NCBI RefSeq assembly: GCF_041435095.1
Contig: NZ_CP108025.1
Coordinates: 868,001-932,000, forward strand
Source of the DNA: Kitasatospora sp. NBC_00315
Lineage (GTDB): Bacteria; Actinomycetota; Actinomycetes; Streptomycetales; Streptomycetaceae
Direction of reading: 5' to 3'
DNA length: 64,000 nucleotides
In this document: positions 42,592-51,223 of the stretch, one piece after another
How positions within the stretch are numbered: position 1 is the first letter of the stretch
How the letters are laid out: the number at the start of each line of letters is the position of its first letter
Notes under the pieces: model-generated
Database searches by the model: none
What the model saw: the letters and a program-made list of their open reading frames with translations, nothing else
Told to the model about the DNA's origin: nothing
Position numbers and translations under genes: made by a program

Positions 42592-43767
42592 GTGGACAAG
42601 ACCCCCGTTCCCCGCCGCCGGTCGTACGACCTCCCGCTGCCGCCACCGCCGGACGCCCTCCGGCGAGGTCCGCTGCGCGAAGGCGTGTTCGACTCCGCCC
42701 TGCACGAGCCGCGCACCGCCGTGGTGCTCGGCCGCCTGCTCGGCGTCGCCCTGCTCGTCTGCTTCCTGACCGGCCTGCTCAGCCACCTGCTCCAGGACCC
42801 GACCGGGTGGGTGGCCGGCCATCTGCCCAGCCGCCCGGTCAACGGCTACCGCGTCAGCCAGGGCCTGCACGTGATCAGTGGCATCGCCGCGGTCCCGCTG
42901 CTCAGCGCCAAGCTCTGGACCGTCTACCCGAAGCTGTTCGAATGGCCGCCGGTCCGTGGCGGGTCGCACGCGGTGGAACGGCTCGGCATCGCGGTGCTGG
43001 TGGCCTCGATGCTGCTGGAACTGTTCACGGGACTGCTCAACACCCTGCAGTGGTACCCGTGGCCCTTCCCCTTCCGGCAGACGCACTTCTGGCTGGCCTG
43101 GCTGGCCGTCGGCGGGCTGCTGCTGCACGTCGCGGCCAAGGGACCGCTGATCGCGCGGCACTGGCGGCGGGTCGGGCCGGCGCCGGCGCAGCGGCGGGCC
43201 TTCCTCGGCGCGGTGACCGCCTCGGTGGCCGCCGTCACGCTGGTCACCGCCGGACAGAGCGTGCCGTGGCTCCGCAGGACGGATCTGCTGGCTCCGCGCC
43301 GCCCGGATCTCGGCCCGCAGGGCCTGCCGGTCAACCGGACCGCCGCCCAGGCCGGGACCGGCGCGACGCCGGCCGGCTGGCGGCTGCGGGTGGACGGCCC
43401 CCGGCCGTACGAACTGACCATGGACGACATCCTCGCCATGCCCCAGTACGAGGCCGAGTTGCCGATCGCCTGTGTGGAGGGCTGGAGCGCCTCGGCGCGG
43501 TGGTCGGGTGTGCGGGTGGCGGACCTGCTGGCGCGGGCCGGGGCGCCGCCCTCGGCCCGACTGCGGGTCACCTCGCTGGAGGCACAGGGCCCCTACCGGG
43601 TGATGGACATGCCCGCCGCCTACGCCCGGGATCCGCTGACGCTGCTCGCCCTGCGGGTGAACGGACAGGTGCTGAGCGCCGACCACGGCTACCCGGCCCG
43701 GATCATCGCGCCCGGGCGGCCCGGTGTGCTGCAGACCAAGTGGGTCGCCCTGATGGAGGTCCTGTGA
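42592..43767 (+). CDS. Membrane-anchored molybdopterin oxidoreductase (SUOX-type)
   Basis: 391 aa from the GTG at 42592; GGAGGGG sits very close, and a TCTGAT -10-like hexamer at 42580-42585 would make this leaderless. Residues about 40-185 contain four membrane helices resembling a cytochrome b/DUF4405-like anchor with His residues (GLHVISG, FRQTHFWLAW, GLLLHVAAK) that could bind haem. The C-terminal domain (about 250-390) is a sulfite-oxidase-type Moco domain: YELTMDDILAMPQYEAELPIACVEGWSASARWSGV, with the molybdenum-ligand Cys in ACVEGW, and DHGYPARIIAPGRPG. Its stop overlaps the next gene by four bases. Confidence 0.9.
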   Translation: MDKTPVPRRRSYDLPLPPPPDALRRGPLREGVFDSALHEPRTAVVLGRLLGVALLVCFLTGLLSHLLQDPTGWVAGHLPSRPVNGYRVSQGLHVISGIAAVPLLSAKLWTVYPKLFEWPPVRGGSHAVERLGIAVLVASMLLELFTGLLNTLQWYPWPFPFRQTHFWLAWLAVGGLLLHVAAKGPLIARHWRRVGPAPAQRRAFLGAVTASVAAVTLVTAGQSVPWLRRTDLLAPRRPDLGPQGLPVNRTAAQAGTGATPAGWRLRVDGPRPYELTMDDILAMPQYEAELPIACVEGWSASARWSGVRVADLLARAGAPPSARLRVTSLEAQGPYRVMDMPAAYARDPLTLLALRVNGQVLSADHGYPARIIAPGRPGVLQTKWVALMEVL

Positions 43768-44177
43768 CGGCGCGGGTGCTCAGACTGCTCACGGCGCTCG
43801 GCGGCATCGCCCTGATGGCGTACGGGTCGTACGGGTTGCTGCACGACCACTACGTGACCGACCCGGCGGACGTCCTGTGGTGGGCGCTCGGCGGGCTGGT
43901 GCTGCACGACGGGCTCTGGTTGCCGCTGGTCTGCCTGGTCGGCGCCCGTGTCGCCGGGGGGCCGGTCCTGCGGGCCTGGCTGATCGTTGCCGCCACGCTC
44001 ACCGCGGTCGGCCTGCCCGCCGTGTTGCGGGCGGGACCGGACCGCGGCAACCCGACCCTGCTGCCACTGCCCTACCTGCGCAACCTCCTCCTGTTGCTCG
44101 CGGCCACCGCCCTCGTCGCCCTGGTCCTGGCCGGTGCGCGACTGATCCGGCGGCGCCGGGGCCCCGGGCGCGAATGA
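43764..44177 (+). CDS. Small membrane protein coupled to the molybdopterin enzyme
   Basis: 137 aa; the GTG at 43764 overlaps the previous stop (GTGA). Four hydrophobic segments are visible: LLTALGGIALMAYGSYGLL, WWALGGLVLHDGLWLPLVCL, AWLIVAATLTAVGLPAVL and NLLLLLAATALVALVLAGA, ending in an Arg-rich tail. Translational coupling implies a partner or assembly subunit for the membrane oxidoreductase. No named family recognised. Confidence 0.8.
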   Translation: MTARVLRLLTALGGIALMAYGSYGLLHDHYVTDPADVLWWALGGLVLHDGLWLPLVCLVGARVAGGPVLRAWLIVAATLTAVGLPAVLRAGPDRGNPTLLPLPYLRNLLLLLAATALVALVLAGARLIRRRRGPGRE

Positions 44178-44500
44178 GCGGGCGGCGACCGGGGGGCCAG
44201 TGAGCGGGCGGCGGCCGAGGTGCCGACCGCGGCCCGACCGTCGGCGAGGTCGGCTCGTGGAGCACGGGAGCCGCCCCGGCGCGCTTGTCCGGCCGAACCC
44301 CGCAGTTCAGGGCCGGGACGACTTCGGGGCGGACTTTGGATGCAGTCCCGATCGCGATCTCCTCCTTATGTTGAGGCGAAACGCAGCCATGAGCGGATGC
44401 GGGAGCAGAAGTGCACTGGTCAAATATCCATGGCCGCCCGAGAGAATCCGGCGCGGTCAACAGCACTCTTTTGTCCACGGCATAGCGAAAGGTATCGATC
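44178..44500. promoter_or_regulatory. Upstream region of the flavoprotein cassette
   Basis: 323 bases. The first part repeats TGAGCGGGCGGCG twice. From 44330 it turns unusually AT-rich for this genome (CAAATATCCATGG, CTCTTTTGTCC, CATAGCGAAAGG), consistent with a regulated promoter for the cupin gene. I see GTCAAC near 44456 and CATAGC near 44481 as weak -35/-10 candidates. No gene is visible. Confidence 0.45.
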
Positions 44501-44893
44501 ATGTCCGACGACAATGACATGACGGCGTTTCCGAGGCTTTTCGGGGGAATCCCCGGATCATCTTTCGGGCCGCAGGCCTACGACTTCCGGCCGCTGATGC
44601 GCGACGGGCGGGTGGGAGCGGAGATCCATTCGCTGTACTCGACGGAGCAGACCGGTGAGGGCGGGCCGGCGGCGGCCATCGTCCGCTATCTGCCGAGCGG
44701 CGCCGCCGAGCCGCACCGGCACCCCGGGTACGAGCTCATCTGGATCCTGGAGGGCGAACTGGAGACCGACGACGGCGTCTATCCGGCCAACAGCCTGCTG
44801 GTGATGCCTCCCGGCAGCGTGCACACACCGCGCAGTCCCAAGGGCGCGGTCGGGTTCGTGGTGTGGGAGCAGCCGGTACGACCGGCGCAGTGA
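44501..44893 (+). CDS. Cupin-domain protein
   Basis: 130 aa from the ATG at 44501, with GAAAGG ten bases upstream. The cupin metal motif 1 is PSGAAEPHRHPGYELIWILEGELE (two His, and Glu for the acidic ligand), and motif 2 is LLVMPPGSVHTPRSPKG (His). A single-cupin protein of this size is either a small dioxygenase/isomerase or a metabolite-binding protein. It is the first gene of the cassette that includes the double flavoprotein, flavin reductase and NAD(P)H oxidoreductase. Confidence 0.88.
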   Translation: MSDDNDMTAFPRLFGGIPGSSFGPQAYDFRPLMRDGRVGAEIHSLYSTEQTGEGGPAAAIVRYLPSGAAEPHRHPGYELIWILEGELETDDGVYPANSLLVMPPGSVHTPRSPKGAVGFVVWEQPVRPAQ

Positions 44894-44943
44894 CCGTCCC
44901 TCGCGGCCCCTCCTCCCGTCCCTTTTCGAAAGGACCGCACCAT

Positions 44944-47688
44944 ATGTCCCGTGTCCTGCCTCCCGGAGTCGACGGAAAACACTTCGACAAGGCCGTCGCG
45001 GCCCTTCGCCGCGAACTCGGCGCACAGTGGGTGATCACCGAGGAATCGGCCGGACTGGCCGAGTACCGCGACACCTTCGCCATTCTCGACGCGGAGCACT
45101 GCGCTCCGTCCGCCGCCGTCCGACCGGGTTCGGTGGAGGACGTCCAGAAGGTCATGAGGATCGCCGGGGAGTACGGTGTCCCGCTCTCCCCCATATCACG
45201 CGGAAAGAATCTCGGATTCGGCGGCGCCTCACCGCGGCTCTCCGGCGCGGTCGTGCTCGACCTGAGCCGGATGAACCGGATCATCGAGGTCGACGAGACC
45301 TTCGGGTACGCGCTGGTCGAGCCGGGCGTGAGCTTCATCGAGCTGGCCGAGCACCTTCGGGAGAACGACTCGGACTTCTGGCTCGACGTCCCCGACCTCG
45401 CCTGGGGCAGCGTCCTGGGCAACACCCTGGAGCGGGGCGTCGGCTACACCCCCTACGGCGACCACCTGGCCATCCAGTGCGGCATGGAGATCGTGCTGCC
45501 CGACGGTGACGTGGTGCGCACGGGCACGGGCGCGCTGCCGGGCAGCAGGACGGCCCAGCTGGCCAAGTACGGCTACGGCCCGCAGTACGACCCGATGTTC
45601 ACCCAGTCCAACTTCGGCGTCGTCACCAAGATGGGCGTCTGGCTCTTCCCCAAGCCGGCCGGGCACCGGGGCTACATGATCACGCTGCCCCGCGAGGAGG
45701 ATCTCGGCCCGTTCGTCGAGATCCTGCGTCCGCTGCGCCTGAACCAGACCGTCCCGCACGGTCCGACCCTGCGCAGCCTGCTGCTGGACGCCTCCGCCCA
45801 TGGGCCCCGCAGCGCGTACTACACCGGCGAGGGCCCCATCCCGGAGCACGTGTGCCGGCAGATCCAGGACGAGTTGAAGATCGGCCGCTGGAACTTCTAC
45901 GGGATGCTGTACGGGACCCCGGCCGCGATGGACGCCCAGTGGGAGGTCATCCGGGAGGCGTTCTCCGCGATACCGGGAGCGCGGTTCTACTTCGAGGGCG
46001 AGCACGACAACCCGGTGCTGGCCATCCGCTCGAAGATCATGTCCGCCCGGCCCAGCCTGGAGGCGACCTCGACCTTCCAGTGGATCGACAACGCCGGGCA
46101 CGTCAACTTCGCGCTGTCCTCGCCCGCCACCGGCGCCGACGCGCTCAAGCAGTACCGTATGGCCCGGGACCGCGCCCACGAGGCCGGCAAGGACTACATG
46201 GGCACCTTCATCGTCGGCCTGCGGGACATGCAGCACGTCAACCCGATGATGTTCGACACCCTCGACCGGCAGGACCGCACCCGCACCCACGAGTTGTGCG
46301 TTCGCCTGCTCCGGGACGCGGCCGCGGAGGGCTACGGCGCCTACCGCACCCACCCCTCCCTGATGGACCAGGTGGCCGCCACCTACAGCCACAACGGCAA
46401 CTCCCTGCTGCGACTGAGCGAGAAGATCAAGGACGCGCTCGACCCCGCGGGCATCCTCGCCCCCGGCAAGCAGGGCATCTGGCCCGCGCGCTTCCGCGGC
46501 TCGGACCAGCCGGCGCTGATCGACCGGGTGCCGCTCACGGACGAGGCCGTGGAGTGGCTCGGCCGGGTCGAGGGCATCGCGCCGGTCATCGAGAAGTTCC
46601 GGGACGACGCCGAACGGGACCGGCACCTCTCCTGGCAGGTCTTCGAGGCACTGCGCGGCGCCGGGATCCACCGGATGCTGATCTCCCGGAAGTTCGGCGG
46701 CTCGCACGTCGATCTGCGGACGGGCTCGGCCGTACTGCAGGCACTCGCGAAGCTCGATCCGTCCGTCGCCTGGGTGATGGCCGTGCAGGCCGCCGTCGGG
46801 CGGCTCTCGGACTACCTCGCCAAACCGATCGCCCGGAAGATCTTCAAGGACCAGTCCTCGCTGGTCGTGGGTTCGGTGAACCCCAGCGGTCGGGCCGAGG
46901 TCGCGGCCGGCGGCTACCGGCTGAGCGGCACCTGGGCCTTCGCCAGCGGATCGGCCGACGCCGACTGGCTGGTCTGCGCCGCGATCGTGACCGAGGGCGG
47001 CAAGCCGCGGGGGGCCTCCGGGCCGGAGATCCGGATGCTCTGCGTGCCGAAGTCCGAGGTCCGGATGCTGGACACCTGGTACACGCTGGGTCTGCGCGGC
47101 ACCGGTAGCGAGCACTACGAGATCGAGGACCTCTTCGTCTCCGAGGAGTTCACGGTGGACGGGGCGATCCTGCACCGCCCGCCGGCCGACCGCCCCTCGC
47201 TCGGATACGCCATCAGTTACTACGACTTCGGCCTGTTCGGATCGGCGTCGACCACGCTGGGCATCGCCCGGGGAGCACTGGAGTCGTTCAAGGCCCTGGC
47301 CCTCGCGAAGACGCCCGCCGGGGCGACGAGCACCCTGGCCGGGAACCACACCGTGCAGGAGAAGCTCGCCCGGGCGGAGATGCTGGTGCGCTCCGCACGG
47401 GTGCTGCTCTCCGACGCGGCCTGGCACGCCACGGAGCACGGCACGGACGGCGGCGAGTCGCTGAGCGCGACGCTACGACTCACCGCGGCCACCGTGGCCG
47501 AGAACAGTGCCGCGGCCGTCGACATCCTCTTCAACCTCGCGGGCACCAGTTCGGTGTACTCGAACCACCTCCTGGAGCGGTACTTCCGCGACGTGCACTC
47601 GGCGGCCAAGCACATCACGGTCTCGCCGTCGAACATCGAGATGGCCGGCCAGTACCTCCTCGGCGGGCCGCTGCAGCTGCGCCGCTAG
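44944..47688 (+). CDS. VAO/PCMH-type flavin oxidase fused to an acyl-CoA dehydrogenase-fold monooxygenase
   Basis: 914 aa from the ATG at 44944 with GAAAGGAC upstream. Residues about 10-517 are a vanillyl-alcohol-oxidase/p-cresol-methylhydroxylase-type protein: FAD-binding PISRGKNLGFGGASPRLSG, WGSVLGNTLERGVGYTPYGD and a C-terminal half with PAGILAPGKQGIW. After an 18-residue linker, residues about 540-914 form an acyl-CoA-dehydrogenase fold: RDDAERDRHLSWQVFEALRG, the central WAFASGSADADWLV and a four-helix end (RYFRDVHSAAKHITVSPSN) like the two-component phenol hydroxylases HsaA/HpaB-C2. The first domain likely oxidises a 4-alkylphenol at the benzylic position; the second likely hydroxylates using FMNH2 or FADH2 from the next gene. 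Such a fusion is unusual. Confidence 0.88.
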   Translation: MSRVLPPGVDGKHFDKAVAALRRELGAQWVITEESAGLAEYRDTFAILDAEHCAPSAAVRPGSVEDVQKVMRIAGEYGVPLSPISRGKNLGFGGASPRLSGAVVLDLSRMNRIIEVDETFGYALVEPGVSFIELAEHLRENDSDFWLDVPDLAWGSVLGNTLERGVGYTPYGDHLAIQCGMEIVLPDGDVVRTGTGALPGSRTAQLAKYGYGPQYDPMFTQSNFGVVTKMGVWLFPKPAGHRGYMITLPREEDLGPFVEILRPLRLNQTVPHGPTLRSLLLDASAHGPRSAYYTGEGPIPEHVCRQIQDELKIGRWNFYGMLYGTPAAMDAQWEVIREAFSAIPGARFYFEGEHDNPVLAIRSKIMSARPSLEATSTFQWIDNAGHVNFALSSPATGADALKQYRMARDRAHEAGKDYMGTFIVGLRDMQHVNPMMFDTLDRQDRTRTHELCVRLLRDAAAEGYGAYRTHPSLMDQVAATYSHNGNSLLRLSEKIKDALDPAGILAPGKQGIWPARFRGSDQPALIDRVPLTDEAVEWLGRVEGIAPVIEKFRDDAERDRHLSWQVFEALRGAGIHRMLISRKFGGSHVDLRTGSAVLQALAKLDPSVAWVMAVQAAVGRLSDYLAKPIARKIFKDQSSLVVGSVNPSGRAEVAAGGYRLSGTWAFASGSADADWLVCAAIVTEGGKPRGASGPEIRMLCVPKSEVRMLDTWYTLGLRGTGSEHYEIEDLFVSEEFTVDGAILHRPPADRPSLGYAISYYDFGLFGSASTTLGIARGALESFKALALAKTPAGATSTLAGNHTVQEKLARAEMLVRSARVLLSDAAWHATEHGTDGGESLSATLRLTAATVAENSAAAVDILFNLAGTSSVYSNHLLERYFRDVHSAAKHITVSPSNIEMAGQYLLGGPLQLRR

Positions 47689-47788
47689 CGGCCGGAGCGA
47701 CGGCACGTCCTTCTCTCCGGGCCGCGCCCCGGGCCGGCGTTCCCGGTGGCGCCCCGGAGTCAACCCGCCAGTAGAGAACGGAGATCTG

Positions 47789-48298
47789 ATGACTGTCGCG
47801 CTCGAGGACTTCATGCGGGCCATGTCCAGGGTGCCCGGTCCGGTGGTCGTGGCGACCACGGTCGACGACGCCGGGAGGAGCTGGGGGTTCACGGCCAGTT
47901 CGTTCAGCTCGCTCTCGCTCTCACCGCCGCTCGTCCTGGTCTGCCTGGACAGCTCCGCCAGCACGCACGAGGCGTTCGTGGGCGCCGCCGGCTTCATGGT
48001 CAACGTCCTGGCCGACGACCAGGCGGACGTGGCACGCCGGTTCGCCGGACCGGGGGCGGACCGCTTCCGCGCCGGCGACACCACCGCGCTGGAACTGGGC
48101 CTGCCCGGCGTCCCGACCGCCACCGCCCGCCTGGCCTGCTCGATGTACCGGGTGCTCGGCGCCGGTGACCACAGCATCCTGATCGGCCAGGTCGAGGCCG
48201 CGTACGTGGGCGGTCACACGCCACTGATGTACGTCGACCGGTCGTTCGCCCGCCCGGCGGCCCTGGACGCGTCGGTCCGTCTCGCGCCCGCGTACTGA
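47789..48298 (+). CDS. Flavin reductase (HpaC/NtaB-like)
   Basis: 169 aa from the ATG at 47789 with GGAG upstream. The flavin-reductase fold shows VVVATTVDDAGRSWGFTASSFSSLSLSPPLVLVCLD, the conserved NVLADDQADVARRFAGPG, and the C-terminal HSILIGQVEAAYVGGHTPLMY. These enzymes use NAD(P)H to reduce FMN or FAD, which diffuses to a monooxygenase partner. The immediate partner is the acyl-CoA-dehydrogenase-fold half of the fused protein upstream. Its position 100 bp after that gene supports co-transcription. Confidence 0.92.
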   Translation: MTVALEDFMRAMSRVPGPVVVATTVDDAGRSWGFTASSFSSLSLSPPLVLVCLDSSASTHEAFVGAAGFMVNVLADDQADVARRFAGPGADRFRAGDTTALELGLPGVPTATARLACSMYRVLGAGDHSILIGQVEAAYVGGHTPLMYVDRSFARPAALDASVRLAPAY

Positions 48299-48364
48299 CA
48301 CCGGCCACCACGAGCGGCGGTCGCACTCCACTGCACCACCGCGCCACCCCACCACCTCGCCCCA

Positions 48365-48390
48365 CCATCACGCCCGACCATCACGCCCGA
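48365..48390. repeat. 13-bp tandem repeat, two copies
   Basis: CCATCACGCCCGA twice, within a longer CCACC/CGCC-rich stretch (48310-48400) between the flavin reductase and NAD(P)H oxidoreductase genes. Confidence 0.8.
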
Positions 48391-48464
48391 CCACCTCGCC
48401 GGTCGGCTCCTCGCCCACGCGACAGCCACCGGGACGCCGGTCATCCTCAGAAGGAGACAGACAC

Positions 48465-49118
48465 GTGAGCACCCGAAGCACCCTCGTCGTCGTCGCCCAC
48501 CCGAACCTGGCCGGGTCGCGGGCCAACGCCGCCATGGTGGCGGCGATCGGCGACCTGGACAACGTCACCGTGCACGACCTGTACGCGGCCTACCCGGACT
48601 TCCGGATCGACGTCGCCCGGGAGCAGGAGCTGCTGCGGACGCACGACACCGTGGTCCTGCAGTTCCCGCTCTACTGGTACAGCACCACCCCGCTGCTCAA
48701 GGCCTGGTTCGACCAGGTGCTGACGATCAACTTCGCCTTCACCTTCGACGGCACCGCCTCCGAGCTCAGGGGCAAGCAGGCTTGGGCCGCCGTCACGGTC
48801 GGCGGCGACCCCGGCTTCTACACACGCGAGGGCTTCAACACGGTCGCCGTCGAGGAGTACCTGCGCCCGCTCCAGCAGACCCTCGGGATCTGCCAGTTCG
48901 AGGATCTGGGGCATCTCAAGGTGCACGGCCTGATGACCGGCGCGCTCAGCGACGAGGACCTCGCCCTGCACGCCAAGCAGTACCGTGCGCTGCTGGCCTC
49001 CGGCGGCTCCCCGGCGACGACGCTGGCGGCCGTCAACCCGTGCGGCGACGACCACGCCGCCGCCCGCGTGCTGGCGCGACTGGCCGGCACGCACGAGGAC
49101 CAGCCCGTGGACGCCTGA
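48465..49118 (+). CDS. NAD(P)H-dependent flavodoxin-fold oxidoreductase (KefF/MdaB-like)
   Basis: 217 aa from the GTG at 48465 with AAGGAG upstream. The flavodoxin-type phosphate loop VVVAHPNLAGSRANAAM, the FMN-ring contact VVLQFPLYWYSTTPLLKAWFDQVL, and the GKQAWAAVTVGG strand mark the quinone-reductase-like family. It may reduce a quinone formed from the phenol products of the fused flavoprotein, an inference from neighbourhood. Tandem repeats begin within its last codons. Confidence 0.9.
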   Translation: MSTRSTLVVVAHPNLAGSRANAAMVAAIGDLDNVTVHDLYAAYPDFRIDVAREQELLRTHDTVVLQFPLYWYSTTPLLKAWFDQVLTINFAFTFDGTASELRGKQAWAAVTVGGDPGFYTREGFNTVAVEEYLRPLQQTLGICQFEDLGHLKVHGLMTGALSDEDLALHAKQYRALLASGGSPATTLAAVNPCGDDHAAARVLARLAGTHEDQPVDA

Positions 49119-49151
49119 CCGTGGACACCTGACCGTGGATACCTGACCGGG
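49114..49151. repeat. 14-bp tandem repeat overlapping a stop codon
   Basis: CCTGACCGTGGAYA twice, plus a partial third copy. The first copy contains the TGA of the oxidoreductase gene; another array follows at 49156. Confidence 0.85.
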
Positions 49152-49155
49152 CAGG

Positions 49156-49207
49156 CCCGACCGCGGCCGCCCGACCGCGGCCGCCCGACCGCGGCCGCCC
49201 GACCGCG
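49156..49207. repeat. 14-bp tandem repeat, three full copies and one partial
   Basis: CCCGACCGCGGCCG units. It fills part of the 317-bp gap 49119-49435, which otherwise shows no gene; the final 100 bases have CCGGGCCGTGG phrases only. Confidence 0.9.
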
Positions 49208-49435
49208 CGCGGCCACCGTCGCCGGGCCTCCCGGCCGACGCACACCGTCGAATCCGCCCTTCCGCTCCGTCGCACGGCCCTGGACGCCACCGGCCTCCAG
49301 GGCCGTGCGGCGTTCGCCCCACAGGCCGCTCCGCTCGCCCGGTCGCCCGCCACGGCCCGGACCACGGCCTGGCCGACGACCGGGCCGTGGCCGGCGGACA
49401 GCACCGGACCACGGCCCACAGGAGGAACTCGCGGG

Positions 49436-50152
49436 TCAGCCCACCGGGATGCCGGCGTCCAGGGCGGTGCGTACCAGCAGAACGGCCTGCAGCCGGTTCC
49501 GGGCGCCCAGCTTGGCCAGCGTGCGTGACACATGGCTCTTCACCGTGGTCGGCGAGATCAGCAACCGGGCGGCCACCTCGGAGTTGGACCAGCCCTCGGC
49601 CAGCAGTCTGAGCACCTGGCGTTCGCGATCGGTCAGAAGGTCGAGCAGGCGCCGTACCGCCGCCTCACCGGACTTCCCCTGCCCGGCCGTGGCGGCCAGG
49701 CCGGGCTGCTGCTTCGTCATGTGCCGGTGGATCTGCGGCGAGATCACCGTGAGGCCCGCGTGCACCGCCTGGACCGCCCCCACCAGGTTCGACATCATCG
49801 GCTCCTTGACCAGGCAGCCCGCGGCCCCGGCCGCGAAGGCGGAGTCCAGGCGCTGACGGGTCCAGATGGAACTGATGAGCAGCACCCGCTTGCCGCAGCG
49901 GGCCACCAGGTCGTCGACCGACGGCGGAATGTCCTCGTCGGGACCGATGGACATGATGACGATGTCCGCGCGGGCGGACATGGCCGTCAGACCCTTCACT
50001 TCCGCGGTGTCGGAGGAGACCACCTCCATCTGCTCGTCGCGCTCCAGGATGCCGGTCAGGACATGGCGCGAGATCGGGTCCTGCTCGATCAGCAGAATCC
50101 TCGCCCCGGTCGTCGTGTCGCTCTCAAGGTCAACCAACTCGGTACCAGACAT
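49436..50152 (-). CDS. LuxR-family regulator with an atypical receiver (no phospho-Asp)
   Basis: 238 aa from the ATG at 50152, with GAGAGG upstream. The N-terminal 130 residues follow the receiver fold ([36 protein letters not shown]), but the phosphoacceptor Asp is Ser68 in [10 protein letters not shown], and one residue of the acidic pair is changed. The C-terminal helix-turn-helix is normal: [44 protein letters not shown]. No kinase gene is next to it. Such regulators in natural-product clusters often bind a metabolite instead of phosphate. It is the best candidate to control the flavoprotein cassette, convergent with it. Confidence 0.9.
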   Translation of the reverse strand: MSGTELVDLESDTTTGARILLIEQDPISRHVLTGILERDEQMEVVSSDTAEVKGLTAMSARADIVIMSIGPDEDIPPSVDDLVARCGKRVLLISSIWTRQRLDSAFAAGAAGCLVKEPMMSNLVGAVQAVHAGLTVISPQIHRHMTKQQPGLAATAGQGKSGEAAVRRLLDLLTDRERQVLRLLAEGWSNSEVAARLLISPTTVKSHVSRTLAKLGARNRLQAVLLVRTALDAGIPVG

Positions 50153-50454
50153 GCATGGCGGCCTCTCAGTCGCTGCCGTCAGCAGCAGTCCTCCTGACGG
50201 CGCTCAAGCATTCCTTGATCGGGTTTGGTCCTGGTCGCCCCGGAAGGCCGGATCACGTGTCACGACGTCGGAACACCTGACCACACCAAGCCCCGTTGGA
50301 AACAACATCAGTTGCTCGCATAACAAATGACGAACCGTCACAAAAAGAACACGATCTTCGCGCCCGTTCAGAAGGATGCCCGGCCCGGCACTCGACGGTG
50401 CGTCGCGCCGATGCCGAGGCGGGCACAACCGGGCCCGCCGTGCTCGCCCGCCCC

Positions 50455-50495
50455 GGACCCCACGATCCGGACCCCACGATCCGGCGCCACGATCC
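50455..50495. repeat. 14-bp tandem repeat, two copies and a shorter third
   Basis: GGACCCCACGATCC twice, then GGCGCCACGATCC. Located in the gene-free region between the LuxR and CGNR genes. Confidence 0.85.
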
Positions 50496-50723
50496 GGCGC
50501 CCCGAGGATGGGAAGGGGAGTTCGCCGCCCGGGCGCCGATACGGTCGTGCATCGCGGGCCCGGGCGGCGCCGGCCCGGGCCCGCCACGGCCGCCGACCCG
50601 GCGGGTGGCGCTCACCGTGGACGGCGTCCGCACACGGCCATCGGGCTCACCGAACCCGGGGCAGCAAGGACGTACCCACACGCCGACAGCTGCCCCTCGG
50701 GAGTCCACCGGCCGGCCGGCGCC

Positions 50724-50768
50724 CACCGCCGGTCAGGAGTCACCGCCGGTCAGGCACCGCCGGTCAGG
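50724..50768. repeat. CACCGCCGGTCAGG repeated three times
   Basis: Copies at 50724, 50741 and 50755, with a 3-bp spacer between the first two. No coding role seen. Confidence 0.8.
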
Positions 50769-51045
50769 ACTCACCCGGGCCGCCGCGGCCGGAGGCTCGG
50801 ATCGAGGGCCCGGACCGGGCCCTTCGACGCCTATGCGGTGCCCCTCCCCGGGACCCGTCGGCACCTCCACCGCACGCGCCCCGCACCGCGGCCCCGGACC
50901 CGGGCACGGCACCTCGACTCCCAGGGTCGGATCCCGGGCGCCGTCGAACTGGGGCCGTCACCTGGCGGCAGCGTGGCGGACGCGGTCATGGGCACCCCTT
51001 CGAGCCGAGCGCCCGGCCGAGCGGATCGGCGTCCGACGCGCAGAT

Positions 51046-51102
51046 GTAACCTGCTATTACAGTTACTGAGGTTACTGGCGATACACCGTCGACCGCCAGT
51101 AA
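51046..51102. promoter_or_regulatory. AT-rich island with inverted and direct GTTAC repeats
   Basis: TTACTGGCG (51072-51080) and its exact complement CGCCAGTAA (51094-51102) form a 9-bp inverted repeat with a 13-bp spacer. GTTACTG occurs twice (51062 and 51071), and GTAACCT at 51046 pairs with AGGTTAC at 51069. A GTAAC also lies near the CGNR start. This could be an operator or a small RNA promoter; no plus-strand gene follows. Confidence 0.45.
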
Positions 51103-51223
51103 ATATTGTTCAAAGCGTTACCCGCGCCAGGGCGGCCGCCCGGCGCGGGACGGCCCGGCCACAGGGCGCGGGCGGAAGACCGGACCGGGGGCCGGGGAGA
51201 CCGGTCGGGGCCGTCGGCCGACG

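Larger units (their letters stand above)
50153..51223. other. 1.07-kb region without a supportable gene
   Basis: Two AT-rich islands flank a GC-rich middle. The first (about 50280-50345) holds runs such as CATAACAAATGACG and CACAAAAAGAAC and is probably the promoter of the LuxR gene. The middle has repeat arrays at 50455-50495 and 50724-50768, and ORFs there are Pro/Arg/Gly-rich and show no conserved start. The second island is at 51046-51120. Confidence 0.5.

Noticed and set aside
45229-47439. 736-codon minus-strand frame over the flavoprotein fusion
   Set aside because: A shadow of the plus-strand gene with no domain; common in high-GC DNA.
48465-50152. Classical two-component system controlling the flavoprotein cassette
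   Set aside because: The LuxR protein has no phospho-Asp and no kinase gene is adjacent.
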